Shown: positions 1 to 8,987 of the stretch, in pieces
Position numbering within the stretch: position 1 is the stretch's first letter
Layout of the letters: every line of letters begins with the position of its first letter
Source: Prochlorococcus marinus XMU1405
GTDB lineage: Bacteria; Cyanobacteriota; Cyanobacteriia; PCC-6307; Cyanobiaceae
Assembly (NCBI RefSeq): GCF_017696275.1
Contig: NZ_JAAORF010000001.1
Location: 186,001 to 250,000, forward strand
Reading direction: 5' to 3'
DNA: 64,000 nucleotides
The notes under the pieces: model-generated
Database searches by the model: none
The model's input: the letters and a program-made list of their open reading frames with translations, nothing else
What the model was told of the DNA's origin: nothing
Translations under genes and position numbers: made by a program

Positions 1-2238
1 TTGATTATAACTTTCAAGACCTACACAAAGATTTATAATAGCTGGTTTACCATAAGCAGTTTTAACATTGGCATCACTAACGTTTATACCTTTATCAGAT
101 AACCGCATAAGAATATCTTTAAGAACTCCAACTCGATCAATTACTTCTATTCGTAGCTGAATTGGAAACTTATTATCGCCAGTTTTATTATCTTGATTCC
201 AACCGACAGGTAATCTTCTCTCTATTGGAATTGGTATTACATTTTCACAATCTTCCCTATGTATAGTTATCCCATGGTTGCCGAGCGACACAGTTCCGAT
301 AATATCCTCGCCTGGGAGTGGGGAACAGCATTTACCTATTCTGTAATCAAGACCTTCTATCCCGGAAATTGGTGATTTAGCTGCTGTATTAGATTGATTA
401 GTGGATAAATTATTATTACTTTTAAGAGATTTTGCTATTTCAGAGTCAGAATCATTTTTTACATCTTCTGTCTGTAATTTTATTTCTTCTCTTAGTCTGT
501 TTAATACTTGATGCAAAGTTAAACCACCAAAACCAAGAGATGCAAGAAGGTCTTCAGTAGTTTTTAAATTGCATCGATTTGCAACTTTTTTCATGGCTTC
601 ACTAGAAAGTAATGCTTCAAAACCGTTTCTACCTACTTCTTTTTCAAGTAAATCTCTACCTCTTTTAATCGTTTCATCACGATGGCTTTTCTTATACCAT
701 TGGCGAATTCTATTTTTAGCAGTTGGCGTAACTACAAAGTTCAGCCAATCTAAGCTTGGAGTAGCATTATTACTTGTCAAAATTTCTATGAAGTCACCAT
801 TTTGAAGTGCTGTAGATAATGGAGAAAGCTTTTCATTAATTCTTATTCCATTACAGTGATTTCCAACTTCAGAATGGATTCTGTAGGCGAAATCTATCGC
901 GGTAGATCCTTTCCTTAAACCAACAACATCTCCTTTTGGAGTGATTACAAATACTTCTTCATCAAATAAATCTTCTTTAATTGAAGCTAAATAATCATTA
1001 TGATCCCTTTCATTACCTTCTTGTTGCCATTCTACTAATTGTCTTAGCCAATTAAATCTCTCGGCATTACTTTTAGCAGGAGAACCACCCTCTTTATATT
1101 GCCAATGAGCAGCAATACCATATTCAGCAATTTGATGCATCGAAGTAGTTCTAATTTGAACTTCAATAGGTCGATGTCTTCCAATCACAGAAGTGTGTAA
1201 GGACTGATATCCATTGGGTTTTGGTAATCCTATATAGTCTTTAAATCTACCTGGAATTGGTTTGAAAGTATCATGAACAACTGCTAAAGCTCTATAACAA
1301 CTATCTGAATTGTCCACGATAATTCTTAGGGCAGCAACATCATAAATCTCGTGAAATTGCTTTTGTTGTCTTTCCATTTTGCTCCAGATGCCATAAAGAT
1401 GTTTTGGCCTTCCTGTTATTTCAAAATTTTTCAAACCCGCTGAAATCAAGTTTTCCTTCATAAGATTCAAAGTTACTTTTAATCTTTTTTCTCTATCACT
1501 TCTTTTAACGGCGATTTGATCTTTAAGATCTAGATATTCTTTAGGCTCTAGGAATTTAAAAGCTAAATCTTCTAATTCCCATTTAAATCTGTTTATTCCT
1601 AGTCGATTAGCTAATGGTGCATAAATCTCTCTTGTTTCTCTCGCTATTCTTAGTTTTTTCTCATCATTTAGCCATTCAATTGTTCTCATGTTATGAAGTC
1701 GATCTGCAAGTTTAACTAAGACAACTCTGATATCGCTGGCCATAGCCAAAAACATTTTCCTAAGATTTTCAGCTTGTGCTTCAGTCCTGTTGTTAAAGTG
1801 TATGCCGCCTAATTTTGTTACACCCTCTACAAGTATTTTTACTTCTAATCCAAAATTTGTTTCTATTTCGGATAAATCAATGCCAGTATCTTCAACTACA
1901 TCATGTAAAAGGCCTGCAGCAATAACAGATGAACTAGCACCTATTTCTTTAAGGAGATTTGCAACAGCAACGGGGTGGATAATGTATGGCTCGCCGCTCG
2001 CACGGAATTGTCCATCATGAGCTTTATAAGCAAGTTTAAAAGCCTTTACTATAAGGTTTTGATTCTCATCATTTTCTTTATTTGATTTTTCAAAATTATG
2101 TATATCTTTAAGAAGCCAATCTGGAATGTTTATTTGATAATTCAAAGATTCACTTTCATATTTTTTATTTTCAGGCAAAATAGTTTTGGAAACTTCAATT
2201 TCGTTTTTTTCTTTTGAATTTGCAGCTGCCTCGGACAT
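1..2238 (-). CDS. spoT: RelA/SpoT-family (p)ppGpp synthetase/hydrolase, 3' end cut by window
   Basis: Reading leftward from an ATG at 2238, the frame stays open for 746 codons to the window edge, so only the extreme C-terminus is missing. The HD hydrolase domain comes first (HDGQFRASGEPYIIHP, then LLHDVVEDTG), followed by the synthetase domain (DIYDVAALRI, KPNGYQSLHT, EVQIRT, IAAHWQYKEG). TGS and ACT regions should follow, and the last visible residues fit an ACT-like tail. Intact HD and synthetase motifs suggest a bifunctional enzyme that makes and degrades the alarmone (p)ppGpp in starvation signalling. It is divergent from the ABC ATPase gene, with only 54 bp between the two starts. The spoT versus rel naming is by family convention. 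Confidence 0.95.
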   Translation of the reverse strand, partial: MSEAAANSKEKNEIEVSKTILPENKKYESESLNYQINIPDWLLKDIHNFEKSNKENDENQNLIVKAFKLAYKAHDGQFRASGEPYIIHPVAVANLLKEIGASSSVIAAGLLHDVVEDTGIDLSEIETNFGLEVKILVEGVTKLGGIHFNNRTEAQAENLRKMFLAMASDIRVVLVKLADRLHNMRTIEWLNDEKKLRIARETREIYAPLANRLGINRFKWELEDLAFKFLEPKEYLDLKDQIAVKRSDREKRLKVTLNLMKENLISAGLKNFEITGRPKHLYGIWSKMERQQKQFHEIYDVAALRIIVDNSDSCYRALAVVHDTFKPIPGRFKDYIGLPKPNGYQSLHTSVIGRHRPIEVQIRTTSMHQIAEYGIAAHWQYKEGGSPAKSNAERFNWLRQLVEWQQEGNERDHNDYLASIKEDLFDEEVFVITPKGDVVGLRKGSTAIDFAYRIHSEVGNHCNGIRINEKLSPLSTALQNGDFIEILTSNNATPSLDWLNFVVTPTAKNRIRQWYKKSHRDETIKRGRDLLEKEVGRNGFEALLSSEAMKKVANRCNLKTTEDLLASLGFGGLTLHQVLNRLREEIKLQTEDVKNDSDSEIAKSLKSNNNLSTNQSNTAAKSPISGIEGLDYRIGKCCSPLPGEDIIGTVSLGNHGITIHREDCENVIPIPIERRLPVGWNQDNKTGDNKFPIQLRIEVIDRVGVLKDILMRLSDKGINVSDANVKTAYGKPAIINLCVGLESYNQ

Positions 2239-2292
2239 TTTATATTGCTTTAGATGTATTTTATTTATGTCTAGAAAAATTTGCTATAAATC

Positions 2293-3891
2293 ATGGAAAA
2301 AAATAAAGAAAAAATTATTGTAGTTAAAAATCTTACTGTTAAATATGGTCTAAAACAGCAACCTATTATCAAAAATTTTAATTTGGAAATAGATAGTGGA
2401 GATCATTTGGCCATAATAGGACCTTCTGGATGTGGAAAGACCACTTTTGCAAAAACATTAGTAAATATATTGCCTGCAAAGGCCACTTCTAAAGGGTATC
2501 TATCGATTTCTAATGTAGATCCTAGGAAAATAAACAACAAAGATGCACAATTATTTAGAAGAAAGAATTTTGGATTTATTTATCAAGACTCTATAAAAAA
2601 ACTTAATCCGCTAATGAGAGTTGGGGATCATTTATATGAATTATTTAAAACACATGATCAAACTAAATCATCTTTAGCTATTAAAAAATTAGTAAGAGAA
2701 GTTTTTCAAAAAGTCGGAATTGAAGAAAGTAGACTTGATTCTTTCCCACATCAATTTAGCGGCGGAATGAGACAGAGAGTTTCTATAGCAATGGCACTTG
2801 CTTTGAAACCTAAATTATTAATAGCTGATGAACCTACAACAAGCTTAGATACCAAAACAAGTTTTGAAATTATGCAAGAAATAATTCATCTATGTAATGA
2901 ATTTGATACAACTTTAATTTTAATTAGTCATGATATTAATCTTGCAGCAAAGTGGTGTAAAAAAGTTGCAATAATTGAAAAGGGATCGATTGTTGAAAAA
3001 GGGAATATATTAGATATCTTTCAATCACCAAAATCAGATATCGGGAAAAAATTAGTAAATGCTTCAAAAATAGTATTAGAACCAAATATTAAAAATAATG
3101 CGCGAGATCAGGTCGTTCTAGAGGTAAATAACCTAAGACATTGGTATAAATTAAATTCTTCAATTTTCATTAATAAATGGAATAAGGCTTTAAATGAAGT
3201 TAGTTTCAAGTTATATGAGAATGAGACTCTTGGAATAGTTGGTTCTTCAGGGAGTGGTAAAAGTACATTATGTAGGGCTTTAATTGGACTTCTTAAAGTA
3301 AGAGGTGGTGAAATCAAAATTTATGATAAAAATCATGCATCGAAAAAAAATAAATCTTTTAAAAAGAACAATAAAGTGCAAATTATTTTTCAAGATCCTT
3401 TTTCAAGTTTGAACCCGAAAATGACAATTAAAAGTATTTTGGAAGATATATTTTTTATTCAAAAAATTTCAGATAAAAGAAAAATCGAAAAAGAAATAAA
3501 ATTAATGTTTAGAAATTTGAATCTTCCCTTAAATAATGATTTTTTTAATTCTTATCCTAGCCAATTATCTGGTGGTCAATTGCAAAGAATTTCATTAGCC
3601 AGAGCGCTATTGTTGAAACCAAAAATTTTGATTTGTGATGAGAGCGTTAATATGTTGGATGCTTCAGTAAAAATAGAGATTCTTGAATTACTTAGAGTCT
3701 TGCAAGAAAAAATGAATTTAACGATTATCTTTATTACTCATGATTTGGGCATTGCTAAAAGATTTTGTGATAGGTTGCTAGTTATGAATCACGGAAAGAT
3801 AGTTGATGAAGGAGAAAGTTCTACAATATTCACTAAAACTCAAAACACGTATACAAAATCGCTTCTAAATTCATCTTTGAATCTTATTTAA
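2293..3891 (+). CDS. Fused double ATPase of a peptide/nickel-type ABC transporter (OppD-OppF-like)
   Basis: This 532-residue protein holds two complete ABC ATPase domains in one chain. Domain 1 has Walker A GPSGCGKTT (about residue 43), signature FSGGMRQR (about 155) and Walker B LLIADEP. Domain 2 has GSSGSGKST (about 317), LSGGQLQR (about 425) and LICDES. Such fusions energise uptake of oligopeptides or related solutes at the inner membrane, pairing with DppB/C-type permeases and a binding protein. None of those partners is in the window, so the substrate is unknown. The DES in the second Walker B, where DEP is usual, keeps the catalytic Glu. The 3' end overlaps convergent rluD by 8 bp. Confidence 0.9.
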   Translation: MEKNKEKIIVVKNLTVKYGLKQQPIIKNFNLEIDSGDHLAIIGPSGCGKTTFAKTLVNILPAKATSKGYLSISNVDPRKINNKDAQLFRRKNFGFIYQDSIKKLNPLMRVGDHLYELFKTHDQTKSSLAIKKLVREVFQKVGIEESRLDSFPHQFSGGMRQRVSIAMALALKPKLLIADEPTTSLDTKTSFEIMQEIIHLCNEFDTTLILISHDINLAAKWCKKVAIIEKGSIVEKGNILDIFQSPKSDIGKKLVNASKIVLEPNIKNNARDQVVLEVNNLRHWYKLNSSIFINKWNKALNEVSFKLYENETLGIVGSSGSGKSTLCRALIGLLKVRGGEIKIYDKNHASKKNKSFKKNNKVQIIFQDPFSSLNPKMTIKSILEDIFFIQKISDKRKIEKEIKLMFRNLNLPLNNDFFNSYPSQLSGGQLQRISLARALLLKPKILICDESVNMLDASVKIEILELLRVLQEKMNLTIIFITHDLGIAKRFCDRLLVMNHGKIVDEGESSTIFTKTQNTYTKSLLNSSLNLI

Positions 3892-4843
3892 CTTTAAGAA
3901 CACTTAGTAATTTTTGAAAATCTAATGGTAATTCTGATTCAAATATCATTTCTTTACCATTTATTGGATGTATAAGTCCAAGCTTAATGGCGTGTAAAGC
4001 TTGGCCATCTAATTTACATGGTAGTTTTTTACATCTTCCATATAACGGATCACCCACAATTGGATGATTAATGTGAGCGCAATGTACTCTTATTTGATGC
4101 GTTCGCCCCGTATCTAGTTTGAAACTCATTAATGAGTAATTGCCAAATCTTTCTTCTAATTTCCAATAGGTACAGGCATACCTTCCTGAAGTTTCTTCAA
4201 CTACTTTATATTTCAATCTATTTAATTTATCTCTGCCAATGTTTCCCACTATTTGGCCTTCTTCAGAATTCGGTGCTCCATGAATTACTGCAATATATTC
4301 GCGTGATGCTATTTTTTCTTTAATTTGTTTCTGGAGATTTACTAATGCCTCTTGGCTTTTTGCAACAACCATACATCCCGAGGTATCTTTATCTAATCTG
4401 TGAACAATCCCAGGTCTTAGTTTACCATTAATTCCAGGTAGATCTTTACAGTGAAAAAGTAATCCATTCACTAAAGTTCCAGATTTGTGTCCAGGGGCTG
4501 GATGAACAATTAGTCCTGATTGTTTATTAATTACTATGATGTGCTCGTCTTCAAAAAGGATATTTAAATCCATTTTTTCAGGTTTCAAATAAATAAGAGG
4601 TTCTGGAGGAGGCATCCATATTTGAATATTGTCGCCATTTTTTAATGGGGTCTTTGCTTTCGCAGTCTTATAGTTTACAAGTACTAAACCTGAATTTATA
4701 AAATGTTGAATTCTTGCTCTACTTTGTTCTGGCCTTTTACTTACCAACCATCTGTCTAGTCTCATAGGAAGAGGTAGCTCATAAATAATTTCTATAAGCT
4801 CACCTTCTCCAATGCCGAAAGAATTTTGATTATTTAATTCCAT
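3884..4843 (-). CDS. rluD: RluD-family 23S rRNA pseudouridine synthase
   Basis: The 319-residue protein has an N-terminal S4 RNA-binding region (about 28-85) followed by the RluA-type catalytic domain. The hallmark HRLDKDTSG lies at residues 148-156, with Asp151 the expected catalytic residue; RTHQIRVH further on is also typical of the family. RluD isomerises uridines in helix 69 of 23S rRNA, but paralogues RluA and RluC share these motifs, so the exact target is inferred. It follows ylqF with a 10 bp overlap, so the two ribosome-maturation genes are probably cotranscribed. Confidence 0.9.
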   Translation of the reverse strand: MELNNQNSFGIGEGELIEIIYELPLPMRLDRWLVSKRPEQSRARIQHFINSGLVLVNYKTAKAKTPLKNGDNIQIWMPPPEPLIYLKPEKMDLNILFEDEHIIVINKQSGLIVHPAPGHKSGTLVNGLLFHCKDLPGINGKLRPGIVHRLDKDTSGCMVVAKSQEALVNLQKQIKEKIASREYIAVIHGAPNSEEGQIVGNIGRDKLNRLKYKVVEETSGRYACTYWKLEERFGNYSLMSFKLDTGRTHQIRVHCAHINHPIVGDPLYGRCKKLPCKLDGQALHAIKLGLIHPINGKEMIFESELPLDFQKLLSVLKVK

Positions 4844-5706
4844 AGTGGGACTTCTAAAGCAATTTTACCCAGCATTTGATTTCTATAATCTTCCAATAAC
4901 TTATGAGACATTCTCCTTTTATCGCCTGAGGTATGTTTTGAAGCTGCTTCGTCGATCCAAGCAGAAGGACTCTTAAAGCCTTTAGTAATATCAACTCCAT
5001 ATCTATTAGATATTTGTTTAACTGAGATATTCGCATTCTTATCTTTGTTGAGAGTGGATATAATTTTGATAAATCCAATTGCGACACTCTCTATTTCATA
5101 AGCAGCTTCTCCAATATCGTCACACAGTGCAAGATTAAGTGCTGATTTTTGATCTTCTAAATTTGGAGGTATAACACCAGGAGCATCTAGCAGATCTATA
5201 CCACTTTCTAATTTTATCCATCTTAAATTACGAGTCACGCCTGCTTTCCTAGCACTATCTACAACTCTTTTTTTTGCGATTCTATTAATTAATGCCGACT
5301 TTCCTACGTTTGGAAAACCAAGTGTAAGGGCTCTAATTGGCCTAATTCGCATTCCTCTAGAGATTCTTCTATCGTCGATTGACGACCTAGAATCTTTGGC
5401 TGACTTACAAATTTCTTTAATCCCTATTCCTCTTTTAGCATCACACCAAAGAGGATATTGATCTTTAGCATTAAACCATTTATTCCAACTATTGATTGTA
5501 TTCGGGGAGATCATATCTGATCTGTTAATGACAAGAATATGTTTTTTATTATTTATCCATTTATTTAAGTGTGGATGTCCTGTTGACAAAGGAATTCGTG
5601 CATCTCTAACTTCTATAACTAAATCTACTTTATTGATAACTTCAGATAATTTCTTTTCTGCTTTTGCGATATGGCCTGGGTACCATTGGATTTTGGGTAT
5701 GTCCAC
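4834..5706 (-). CDS. ylqF: Ribosome biogenesis GTPase YlqF/RbgA
   Basis: This 290-residue GTPase has the circularly permuted motif order of the YlqF/YawG family. G4 (NRSD, 61-64) comes first, then G1 (GFPNVGKS, 130-137), then G3 (DAPG, 174-177). The family acts late in 50S subunit assembly. The start is an ATG at 5706. It overlaps rluD downstream by 10 bp. The roughly 210 bp gap to divergent pgk carries promoter-like sequence, including an NtcA-type motif that is palindromic and could in principle face either gene. Confidence 0.93.
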   Translation of the reverse strand: MDIPKIQWYPGHIAKAEKKLSEVINKVDLVIEVRDARIPLSTGHPHLNKWINNKKHILVINRSDMISPNTINSWNKWFNAKDQYPLWCDAKRGIGIKEICKSAKDSRSSIDDRRISRGMRIRPIRALTLGFPNVGKSALINRIAKKRVVDSARKAGVTRNLRWIKLESGIDLLDAPGVIPPNLEDQKSALNLALCDDIGEAAYEIESVAIGFIKIISTLNKDKNANISVKQISNRYGVDITKGFKSPSAWIDEAASKHTSGDKRRMSHKLLEDYRNQMLGKIALEVPLWN

Positions 5707-5843
5707 TTCAATAAATCAAATAAAAATTTTGTATTTCTTTTAGTTTTTATAACTTTCAAAAGTATTTACTTCTAAATTTTAGTATAAATTTAATAACTAA
5801 AAATTTTTATAATCGTTAATTCTTAAAATTTATTAAGGCATAG

Positions 5844-5886
5844 GTAACAGTAACTACTTTTTAACCCAATAAGCCCAAATTAACGT
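5844..5886 (+). promoter_or_regulatory. Candidate NtcA-type promoter upstream of pgk
   Basis: GTA at 5844-5846 and TAC at 5855-5857 form an exact GTA-N8-TAC core. It is followed 23 nt later by TAACGT (5881-5886), which fits the TAN3T -10 box of NtcA-activated class II promoters. The flanking T and A of the extended consensus are absent (GGTA...TACT). The match is seen directly; its function is inferred. Confidence 0.4.
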
Positions 5887-5919
5887 TAGGGTCTTGAGAT
5901 TATAAATATAGCTTGTTTA

Positions 5920-7128
5920 ATGTCAAAATTATCTCTTTCCAGTCTTGATAAGACACATTTAGAAGGAAAAAAAGTTCTTGTAAGAGTAGATTTTAATGTT
6001 CCATTAAATGAAGACGGTCAAATAACCGACGATACGCGTATTCGTGCAGCGATCCCAACTATTGAATATCTTATTAATCATTCTGCAAAAGTCATTTTAG
6101 CTGCTCATTTTGGTAGACCTAAGGGTCAGGTAAATGAAAAAATGAGATTAACTCCAGTAGCAGCAAGATTAAGTGAATTGTTGGAGCAACATGTTGCTCT
6201 TACTAACAGTTGTATTGGTGATGAAGCAGTTGCACAATCAAATAGCTTATCTAATGGAGATGTTCTTTTACTTGAGAATGTTCGTTTTTTTGGTGAAGAG
6301 GAAAAGAACGACCTGGAGTTTGCTGAAAAATTAGCATCACATGCAGATATGTATGTAAATGATGCTTTCGGTGCTGCTCATAGAGCGCATGCTTCAACTC
6401 AGGGTGTTACAAATTATTTAAGTCCCTCAGTAGCTGGATTCCTTTTAGAAAAAGAATTGAAATACCTACAAGGAGCAGTAGATTCCCCAAATCGCCCATT
6501 GGCAGCAATAGTTGGAGGGTCAAAGGTTAGTAGCAAAATAGGAGTACTTGATTCTTTACTAGATAAGTGTGACAAAATCATGATTGGCGGAGGTATGATT
6601 TTCACTTTTTATAAAGCTAGAGGTTTAGATGTCGGAAAGAGCCTTGTAGAAGAAGATAAACTTGAGCTTGCTAAAGATTTAGAAGCAAAAGCAAAAGCAA
6701 AAGGAGTAGAATTATTATTACCCACTGATGTTGTTTTGGCTGATGAATTTTCTCCTGACGCCAATAGTAAAATATCTCAAATTGACGCAATTAGTGGAAA
6801 TTGGATGGGTCTAGATATTGGTCCAGATTCCATTAAAGTTTTTCAGAATGCTCTTGCAGAATGTAAGACAATTATTTGGAATGGTCCAATGGGAGTTTTT
6901 GAATTTGATAAATTTGCAGACGGTACAAATGCAATAGCTACGACTCTTGCGGACTTAAGTGCTTTTTCTGAAGTTTGTACAATAATTGGTGGTGGAGATT
7001 CAGTTGCAGCAGTTGAAAAAGCAGGATTAGCTGAGAAAATGTCTCATATATCTACCGGAGGTGGGGCTAGTTTGGAACTCCTAGAAGGTAAAACTTTACC
7101 AGGTGTGGCTGCGTTAAACGACGCTTAG
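5920..7128 (+). CDS. pgk: Phosphoglycerate kinase
   Basis: The 402-residue length is normal for Pgk. Conserved landmarks are RVDFNVPL near the N-terminus, the AAHFGRPKG substrate loop, [13 protein letters not shown] in the hinge region and the nucleotide-site [13 protein letters not shown] near the C-terminus. It interconverts 1,3-bisphosphoglycerate and 3-phosphoglycerate, in the Calvin cycle by day and in glycolysis at night. It is monocistronic between divergent ylqF and a convergent hypothetical gene that ends 2 bp away. A GTA-N8-TAC motif sits in its promoter region. Confidence 0.97.
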   Translation: MSKLSLSSLDKTHLEGKKVLVRVDFNVPLNEDGQITDDTRIRAAIPTIEYLINHSAKVILAAHFGRPKGQVNEKMRLTPVAARLSELLEQHVALTNSCIGDEAVAQSNSLSNGDVLLLENVRFFGEEEKNDLEFAEKLASHADMYVNDAFGAAHRAHASTQGVTNYLSPSVAGFLLEKELKYLQGAVDSPNRPLAAIVGGSKVSSKIGVLDSLLDKCDKIMIGGGMIFTFYKARGLDVGKSLVEEDKLELAKDLEAKAKAKGVELLLPTDVVLADEFSPDANSKISQIDAISGNWMGLDIGPDSIKVFQNALAECKTIIWNGPMGVFEFDKFADGTNAIATTLADLSAFSEVCTIIGGGDSVAAVEKAGLAEKMSHISTGGGASLELLEGKTLPGVAALNDA

Positions 7129-7129
7129 G

Positions 7130-7855
7130 CTATATCTCATCAACAATATCAATGCTCTTTGTGAAAGTAATCATTCCTTCAGGATGAGCTATGATTCCTG
7201 ACCAAATTTGTATCCCTGGTTTTGAAGGGGCTCTTGTTATTTTAAAAATCCCTCCAGATGCCAATGGCTCCAATAATATTTCTTGTTCAAACAATGAATT
7301 AACTTGATAAGGTTTTATAGCTCCAGCAATAATCTCTTCTTCAAGAGGCTTATTTAGAATTATATCGATATCGTATTTTGAACCAGTAAGAACTCTATCA
7401 GGAATTTTAAAACTAATATCTATTTTTTTATTATCGTTTCTTATTGTGGTGAATAAATTTTTGATAATTCCTTCTTCTATTTTTCCATTTAGGATTGAAA
7501 ATAAATAATCAAATTTGGATTCGAGTATATATATTTCTCCTTTAACTATTTTTTCCCCAGAAACTTTTATTCGCAAAATATCTTGATCTGGAATATTAGT
7601 CTTTAATCTTTTGATCTTCCATTTGCTGTTAGGGAAATCATTAATAATCTTTGAAAATTGTTTTGGTATATTTTGGCTTTCTTCATTTCTAAAATTTTTT
7701 CTAATGAATTCTAAATCTCTTGTATTTAAGGAGTTTTCTAGATTTCTTATAAAATCAACTTTCAAAGTTTGCGTTATTGCTGAATAGGGAATAATAAGAT
7801 AAACAAATAAGTAGAGAAGAAAGCCTATATTCTTGAATAAGTTTAAATTAAGCAT
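7130..7855 (-). CDS. Conserved hypothetical protein with N-terminal signal/anchor
   Basis: I do not recognise this 241-residue protein's family. Residues about 8-28 (LFKNIGFLLYLFVYLIIPYS) form a hydrophobic signal peptide or anchor, so it is probably exported to the periplasm or thylakoid lumen. The remainder is soluble and beta-rich in appearance, without cysteines or an obvious catalytic motif. It lies between convergent pgk (2 bp) and divergent murG (40 bp), so it is its own transcription unit. Confidence 0.75.
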   Translation of the reverse strand: MLNLNLFKNIGFLLYLFVYLIIPYSAITQTLKVDFIRNLENSLNTRDLEFIRKNFRNEESQNIPKQFSKIINDFPNSKWKIKRLKTNIPDQDILRIKVSGEKIVKGEIYILESKFDYLFSILNGKIEEGIIKNLFTTIRNDNKKIDISFKIPDRVLTGSKYDIDIILNKPLEEEIIAGAIKPYQVNSLFEQEILLEPLASGGIFKITRAPSKPGIQIWSGIIAHPEGMITFTKSIDIVDEI

Positions 7856-7895
7856 ATTAATTATTAGTTATTTTATTCTACTATTTTAGGTTTTT

Positions 7896-8987
7896 ATGTC
7901 TAAAAAAAATAATTTATTAGTTGCAGCCAGTGGGACAGGGGGGCACATTTTCCCAGCCTTAGCAGTTTCTAAAGAAGTGGAAGATGAATGGAATATTCAT
8001 TGGTTGGGTGTTAGTCACAGACTTGATGCAGATTTTATTCCCAAAAAATATAATTTAAGGACTTTGAATATAAAGACACCAAGAAAAAATATTTTTTTGT
8101 TTTATCAATATATAGAAATTTTGATGTCAACTTTTCAAATAATTAGGATCTTAAAAGAAAAAAAAATTAACTTAGTTTTTACGACTGGCGGTTATATATC
8201 AGCACCTACTATTGTTGCTTCAAAACTTCTCAGGATACCTGTCATTATTCATGAATCAAATTTAATTCCAGGAATGGTCACGAAATATTTTGGTTTTTTG
8301 TGTAACTATGTTTTTCTAGGATTTAAGAAAACAAATTCTTATTTAAGAAACTGTAAAACTATTTTCACTGGGACTCCTTTAAGGGATCAATTCTATAAAT
8401 CCCATCTCGTGCCAGAATGGGTCCCAAAAGGAAAGGGACCTCTTTTGATTGTTATGGGAGGTAGCCAAGGAGCAAAAGCTATAAATCACATTCTTAACGA
8501 ATCTCTTGAATTTTTAATGAAAAAACAGTTTCGGATAGTTCATATTATTGGCGAATGTAATCAACAATCCTTTAATGTAAAAAATTCCAATAATTATGTT
8601 CAAAAGAAATTTACTAATGAAATCGCAGCTTTGATTCAAAACTGTGATCTTGTAATATCGAGATCTGGTGCAGTAACAATAAATGAACTTATAGAAACTG
8701 AAAAACCTTCAATTTTAATTCCATTTCCTTATTCTAAAAATAATCACCAGGAGAAAAATGCAATGATTCTTGCCGAAAGTGGAGGTTCAGTTTTAATGAA
8801 TCAAAGTAAAATTTCTAAAGAAGTTTTTGAAGAAACTATAGAAAGAATTTTTAAGAGAAAATCAAAAAACGGAAAATATTACTATGAAATTTTAGATATT
8901 ATGAAGAAGAACATGGAAAATAATAATAAAATCAAATCTAAAATTGAGATTAGAAAATTTTTTAATTATTTTTTAAAGGAATTCTGA
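7896..8987 (+). CDS. murG: MurG, UDP-GlcNAc:lipid I N-acetylglucosaminyltransferase
   Basis: This 363-residue GT-B glycosyltransferase has the MurG landmarks: GTGGHIFPALAV at the N-terminus, VFTTGGYISAP, HESNLIPG, GGSQGAKAIN opening the C-terminal domain, and SRSGAVTINELIE followed by PFPYSKNNHQEKNA. It adds GlcNAc to lipid I on the cytoplasmic face of the membrane to make lipid II for peptidoglycan. It starts at the ATG at 7896. Its last 22 bp overlap the convergent aminotransferase gene. Confidence 0.95.
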   Translation: MSKKNNLLVAASGTGGHIFPALAVSKEVEDEWNIHWLGVSHRLDADFIPKKYNLRTLNIKTPRKNIFLFYQYIEILMSTFQIIRILKEKKINLVFTTGGYISAPTIVASKLLRIPVIIHESNLIPGMVTKYFGFLCNYVFLGFKKTNSYLRNCKTIFTGTPLRDQFYKSHLVPEWVPKGKGPLLIVMGGSQGAKAINHILNESLEFLMKKQFRIVHIIGECNQQSFNVKNSNNYVQKKFTNEIAALIQNCDLVISRSGAVTINELIETEKPSILIPFPYSKNNHQEKNAMILAESGGSVLMNQSKISKEVFEETIERIFKRKSKNGKYYYEILDIMKKNMENNNKIKSKIEIRKFFNYFLKEF

